DNA of 64,000 bases from Phoronis australis (taxonomy: Eukaryota; Phoronida; Phoronidae). The DNA lies in assembly GCA_002633005.1 (NCBI GenBank), contig NMRA01000252.1, positions 361,641 through 425,640 on the forward strand, written 5' to 3'. Both the position numbers and the translations under genes were made by a program. Below are positions 59,702 to 64,000 of this stretch, piece by piece (within the stretch, counting starts at the first letter, position 1; each line of letters begins with the position of its first letter). Under the pieces are notes generated by a model. The model searched no databases, had not been told where the DNA came from, and was given only the letters and a program-made list of their open reading frames with translations.

Positions 59702-62700
59702 CTTAAAACAAACAGATGACATGTTAGGTATCCAGGAAACAAACAATCACAATTATTCAAAGTAAAAACATAGGAATGTGCCAACATTCAGAAAATTACG
59801 ATAAAACTGAAAAATGCCAATATGTCCTGCAGCATCTCATGCACATGTTTTTTATAAAGTTTGGTCGAAATGTTCACAAACATATACGAGATACACACAG
59901 AAGGGCATTTCCCTACGTGGATACCTGAGACAGGACAAAAATTCAAGTTCATAAAATACGATCAAATCCCAAAAAAGGAGTCCAGCACCATGTGCTACTG
60001 GACTATAAATGTTTGAAAGTTGGGTCTTGAAGAATCACCCCGAAATGTTGGAGTTGTGCACAGGCGAGGACACTTGTATACATTGGGTGTGATTGAAATC
60101 CGTGAAACCACCATTCAGGAAAATAGAAACGATATAATATCATTGATATACAATGTCAATTATTGTTTTAAGGGGTGTTAGAAATCTTTGTGAAGTGTAA
60201 GATGAGGTGAGTGTGGACGAGTACTGCACACACCTGCACCAGGTGACACAGGTGGACCGGTGCATACCACTACTGGGTACCCTGGCAGGGCATTACTGTT
60301 CATAAATCCACTACATCACGGGACCACTATTACTATATCCCTTGGACAGTGGACCGATAGTCTTACATCTCCCACGAACAGGGGACCATTAACTACTGTA
60401 TCCTATAGGTCAGGGGGTGATCATTACTACAGCCCCAGGGCAGGGGATCACCACCCAAGGATGTCACAACTGGCTGTGATAGTAGTAATGATCGACTTAC
60501 ATTCATTAAGTTGACCTACTAGTACTTTCTGTCATAGACCAACATGAAGACAAATGTCTCTTTTATCTTCATTAATTTCATGAAATGTCACGCACTCCTG
60601 AGTTGAGATAGGTTTGAAACCAATGATACAATGGCAATCAAAGATGTCCGCCTGAATTGTGAATTTGATGACATCAACACTGCATCAAGAACCACTGACA
60701 GCTAGTTATTAAGACATCTTAGAGAATAAATCTGTTACCAGCATTACTATGTGTGCACAGTACACAGGCAAGGTTGGTAGAGAACTGTTACTGGCATTAC
60801 TATGTCTGCACAGTACTCAGGCAAGGCTGCAAGACCAACAGTCATCTCAAAAGATATTTATATGAATTCATAACAACCATTTCAGTGAATTCACACGATA
60901 CGATATGATATGATGTCAATTATGGTTGATATCAATTCATATCAACAGTTGATATTATTTGCAAGGTTTATCATGTATTGCGACTTCCTATTACTGAAGA
61001 TACACAAATATCCAAACCAGTTTTGATCCATAAATTACAGCCACATATCATGATACAAATGCCTTTCAACCAAAACAGAAAATTATGTGTGTCATTATCA
61101 TTAGATATTTATACAATTTGGCTAGACATCAGAATCATATTTGTGTTACTGAAGCACAACACACAAAGATATCTTCAATCAATCCATTCACCTCTAGTAT
61201 TTTCATGCATCATCCCTGCACAACACACAAAGATATCTTCAATCAATCCATTCACCTCTAGTATTTTCATGCATCATCCCTGCACAACACACAAAGGTAT
61301 CTTCTATCAATCCATTCACCTCTAGTATTTTCATGCATGGTCCCTGCACAACATCCCATACACAACACACAAAGATATCTTCTTTCAATCCATTCACCTC
61401 TAGTATTTTCATGCATGATCCCTGCACAACATCCCATACACAACACACAAAGATATCTTCTATCAATCCATTCACCTCTAGTATTTTCATGCATGATCCC
61501 TGCACAACATCCCATACACGGACTGTGTCGTCATCGGCAACGCTCAGCAGATAGTAGCTATCAGGGGAGAACACTACTGCTTGCACCCAACCATCATGCC
61601 CAGTCAACAGGTGGAGCAGTTTGCCATTGCGTGGATTCCACAGTCTTATGGTCCTATCCCAAGAGCACGATGCCTTGAATGGAATACATAACTATTTTAA
61701 CAATAGTGACTTGACTCTGCTTGTCAAATAAAATGAAACACAAGAAATACTGAACTACATCAACATTCAGTGATTCGGTTGTCAAATTCTAATGAAGTAA
61801 CTGCTATGCTAACCGCTTAGCCGCTATAGTGAAGAAAATCTACTGGCCAATTTCTCTTAAAATGCATCAAACTTAAAAATTCGCAGACAGCTAGCATTTA
61901 CTCCTCATTTTCAAAAACAGTCATGTTGGCCACTTGCCTTACTTACAGTCTGTTTTATGACGTGTAGATATACGACCACAATTATCTCATCTTGCAAACT
62001 CATCCAAGCTCAAGAATAGTGACTAGCTCACTTCAATCCTGTGACGGCGCCATCGAGCTTTTGATGTGCTGAGGCATTTACAGGTGTACCCTGTGGTGTA
62101 CAGAGGGCCACTTGCATGTAAAATCCTGTTACCGTAAGATTTGCTTTATGCCAAAACTTTTCTTAGAAAGCAAATTCCTATAAAAGCTGCAACATGTGTA
62201 TTGTGCTCTTTTTCTGGAAAACTTGCCCAGTGTAGTGATGTTTATCAGTTTGTATGCCCTATGAATGAATGTCTTCATTCAAATGTCAAACAATGTTACA
62301 TTGGTCAAACAGTTTGCAATCTTTCTTGTCGGTTATCTATGCATCTTCAAAATGGCGCCAGTTAAGATAATTTTCTGCAATGAGGAACATAAAATCACCC
62401 ATCAAGAAATCGTGGAAAACACGCTATTGAAAGTTGTGGAGTCTCTTTTGATTGCATTTGAGAAGCCTGTTTTGAATGAGCAGCAAACAGGGTCGCGCCG
62501 CACGTTGCACTTTTTTGCGTGACATTCCTGTTACCCCCCTTCATTTGTCATTATTTGCAGTATTTCACGCCTGCCCTGTCCCACTGTGTGTGTCATCAGC
62601 TTATGCTCTGTGGTAGTATTACTGCACGAATCGGAATAAAGACTGTCAATAAAGAAAAGTATCGGGTGTTTAATCTATTCTGCATATCGGAAAACTTGCT

Positions 62701-63681
62701 CCTGAAGTAATATATCAGCGTATTGTGTGACTAAGCTAGAGTATTACTGCAGGTTCTGATTAATGAATATGAAACGAGAAGTAAAAGCAGTCAGCCATAT
62801 TGGCGACCGTTGGATGGATATACTGATGGACAATAACTTAGAGATCAGCAGATGAGCACAGTTGCATTGTGGGTAAATAAGGTAGAATAGTACCCGCCCT
62901 TAATACATCAGTGTCAGTTTCTGTATTTCAGAATCAGATACTTCACCATCTATGTGGCATGCGCGCACCCAGGGAGGGACTCGGGGGGCTCGAATGAGCG
63001 CCCCCATTTGACGAAGTGGGCAAGAAGGTCCGCCCCTGAGAGAGAAAAAGTCCAAGAAAATGGGACTAAATGATCGCAAACGCGCACTTCACAGTGGTGC
63101 TCCCTTTTTCCTTTTTCTTTTAATCTGACCTCTCTTTTGTTAGCCGAAAGGTCCACAACGTCAGGAATTCGAGCCCCCCCATATTGAAGGCTGGGTGCGC
63201 GGATGCCTGTGTGGTGTTCAATGGCTCAAATTGAGAGTATGAGAAACAATGTCTAATGACTCAATTAGGTATGAGTGTTCACATAAACCTGTTGACTTGA
63301 ATTGATCCTATGAAGTATCAGGGTAGATATAAATATTTTTCTTCCCTCAAAATTGTTGTTAAGCAACACCCTCCCAAGACATTCATCTAGTAGTGTGCAG
63401 TGTTATACATGTAGTTCTGTTTTATGTCCATAGAATGCACTGCTAGAACAATACTCAAGTCTCACCAGCATGCCTTGTTTAGAGAAGGCCACACCATGTA
63501 TATTGCCCGTGTGCCCATGCAATACCAAGACTTTGTCCATGGAGCCTTCTTGTGGTTGCAGTGTCCAGAGTCGAACAGTGTAGTCCCACGAACCAGATGC
63601 CAACCAGTGACCTCTATGGGAGAACGTCACACACTGGACGAGACTCTGGTGGCCAATGAACAGTTTCAGCAAATGCCCCTT
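59540..63681 (-). CDS. WDR38: WD40-repeat protein, WDR38-like, 3' three exons (5'-partial)
   Basis: Exons 63681-63466, 61673-61476 and 59701-59540 join in phase 0 with GT/AG junctions. They give 191 residues (72+66+53) ending in TGA-free TAG/TAA-type stop at the low end. Visible WD40 blades include GHQSLVQCVTFS...SGSWDYTVRLW, GHTGNIHGVAFS...SCSWDRTIRLW and GHDGWVQAVVFS...ADDDTVRVW, then a half blade GELYTSQACGFTPGG. The order of blades, the two 'SWD' motifs and the final short blade match human WDR38, including CMKILEGELYTSQACGFTP against CLETLKGVLDVAHTCAFTP. The tail (KQEDEESSDDVKNG) is acidic and unlike human. WDR38 has no well-established function; WD40 propellers are protein-binding scaffolds. 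Upstream blades lie past the right edge. Confidence 0.88.
60255..60470. repeat. Imperfect tandem repeat, about 30-40-bp units
   Basis: Diverged copies of a unit like cactactgggtaccctggcag, cattactgttcat, and cattactacagccccagggc. Around six copies are recognisable. Confidence 0.6.
60732..60830. repeat. 53-bp period direct duplication
   Basis: ctgttaccagcattactatg, then gcacagtacacaggcaagg, is repeated at 60785 with a few substitutions. Confidence 0.85.
61155..61515. repeat. WDR38: Splice-donor minisatellite ('mirage'), 5 copies of 64 or 78 bp
   Basis: On the minus strand each unit holds an exon end (WDVVQGSCMKILE in the longer units), the donor GAG/gtgaat and about 35 bp of intron. The 5' (highest-coordinate) copy, 61439-61515, is continuous with the real exon. 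Two copies nearest the intron (from 61156 and 61220) lack the 'aacatcccatac' piece and are 64 bp; the other three are about 78 bp. Confidence 0.93.
61476..61673 (-). CDS. WDR38: WDR38 exon with a duplicated splice donor
   Basis: The acceptor is attcaag/GCATCG with a weak pyrimidine tract. It encodes ASCSWDRTIRLWNPRNGKLL, GHDGWVQAVVFSPDS and DDDTVRVWDVVQGSCMKILE. The first donor GAG/gtgaat at 61475 keeps phase 0 with the last exon. Four further copies of the donor follow in the intron. Confidence 0.9.
62141..62522 (+). pseudogene. Penelope-like element remnant (GIY-YIG endonuclease C-terminus)
   Basis: One frame reads VYQFVCPMNECLHSNVKQCY then IGQTVCNLSCRLSMHLQNGA, with the spaced Cys and YIG of the GIY-YIG domain found at the C-terminus of Penelope-like retroelements. 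A second frame continues with HKITHQEIVENTLL and LLIAFEKPVLNEQQTGSRRT, the usual ending. A frameshift near 62360 and a shortened middle show it is inactive. It is intronic and antisense to WDR38. Confidence 0.7.
62957..63206. mobile_element. TIR element family 2, copy A (complete)
   Basis: 250 bp with terminal inverted repeats GCATGCGCGCACCCAG and the complement of CTGGGTGCGCGGATGC (15 of 16 match). No reading frame of note. Target duplication not clear. It defines the family to which 54343-54566 and 56857-57087 belong. Confidence 0.75.
63466..63681 (-). CDS. WDR38: WDR38 exon with two WD40 blades
   Basis: Acceptor tccttgtag/AAGGGG, donor ATGCTG/gtgaga, phase 0 at both ends, 72 residues. It encodes KGHLLKLFIGHQSLVQCVTF, LASGSWDYTVRLW and LHGHTGNIHGVAFSKQGML. 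The SWD tripeptide recurs in human WDR38. Confidence 0.9.
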
Positions 63682-63795
63682 CTACAAGGAGACAAACACA
63701 CGAGGTCAGTCACTTCTAGTATTCACAAAAACTCTACAATATCAACACATCATACCATGCAAGAAACAAAATACTTATCCAAGATCAACAACCCC

Positions 63796-63992
63796 ATGAA
63801 ATCCTCATAAAAGTAAAGCTCTCCAGGCAATCTGACTGCATCATATCAGAATAAAGTCCCCACTACACGATCTGATTATCATACCAAACTAAACTGCTCT
63901 CTACGAGATCTAACCTTCATATCAGACTAAAGCCTACTCTACACTGTCTACAGTAAAGCCCTCCCTACACGATGTAGGCAACTCCTTCAATT
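63796..63992. repeat. Imperfect tandem repeat, about 50-bp units, upstream of a WDR38 exon
   Basis: Diverged copies with ctctctacgagatctaacc, ccccactacacgatctgatt and ccctccctacacgatgtagg, each followed by 'atatcaga..aaag'-like sequence. It begins about 115 bp before (minus strand) the acceptor at 63681. Confidence 0.55.
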
Positions 63993-64000
63993 CAATGTTT

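Larger units (their letters stand above)
59702..61475 (-). other. WDR38: WDR38 intron with several tandem repeats
   Basis: Holds the imperfect repeats at 60255-60470 and 60732-60830 and the donor-spanning array at 61155-61515. No exon seen. Confidence 0.7.
61674..63465 (-). other. WDR38: WDR38 intron with transposon remnants
   Basis: Contains the GIY-YIG fragment at 62141-62522 and TIR element copy A at 62957-63206. The rest is unassigned. Confidence 0.7.

Noticed and set aside
61239-61607. 122-residue frame with several WDVVQGSCMKILE copies, as if many WD repeats
   Set aside because: Only the first copy is exonic. The others include intron sequence and the donor site, and do not form WD40 blades.

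Overview
The window looks like a piece of an invertebrate deuterostome genome, most likely a cephalochordate (amphioxus, Branchiostoma-like). The DNA is AT-leaning. Introns have canonical GT/AG ends, exons are short, and introns range from under 1 kb to 22 kb. There are no operons and no bacterial signals. Minisatellites that run across or abut splice junctions, here seen at least twice, are a feature I recall being described in amphioxus ('mirages'). The taxonomic call is an inference from these traits, not from a database search.

Three multi-exon protein genes can be assembled by joining exons with matching phases. (1) Plus strand, 1384-6448: the 3' part (seven exons, 435 residues) of a gene I cannot name. 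It encodes a basic, Cys-containing, possibly DNA-binding protein with a Gln-rich segment and an acidic/Ser-Thr-rich tail. Its 5' end lies beyond the left edge or is unrecognised. (2) Minus strand, 48077-8581: a complete LMX1-type LIM-homeodomain transcription factor with nine coding exons, 1026 bp and 341 residues. Its exons give LIM1, LIM2, a homeodomain split over exons 5-6 with one codon or so into exon 7, and the C-terminal LYSMQSSYF motif typical of LMX1 proteins. It covers about 40 kb. (3) Minus strand, 63681-59540 and beyond the right edge: the 3' part of a WD40 protein that reads as WDR38. Human WDR38 and LMX1B both map to 9q33.3, so the pairing may be ancestral linkage. Gene 1 and Lmx1 are convergent. 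Lmx1 and WDR38 are head-to-tail on the minus strand, separated by about 11.5 kb.

Repeats dominate the rest. Tandem repeats lie at or beside splice sites of all three genes: before exons at 1384, 2118, 5542 and 6026, before Lmx1 exon 8, and over the donor of WDR38 exon 61476-61673. Intronic DNA of Lmx1 holds hAT-like short inverted-repeat elements with TIRs resembling CAGTGGCGGATCTAG, one nested in another and both with exact 5-bp flanking repeats. It also holds tRNA-derived SINE-like segments and several ATT/AAT microsatellites. The region from 54 to 63 kb has three copies of another inverted-repeat element (ends GCATGCGCGCACCCAG) and a decayed Penelope-like GIY-YIG fragment.

The 22-kb third intron of Lmx1 also has candidate regulatory DNA. 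This includes a homeodomain-site cluster near 25.0-25.3 kb and two near-perfect RFX X-box palindromes (17274 and 27406). The first X-box sits 43 bp upstream of a short plus-strand ORF that could be a nested gene start.
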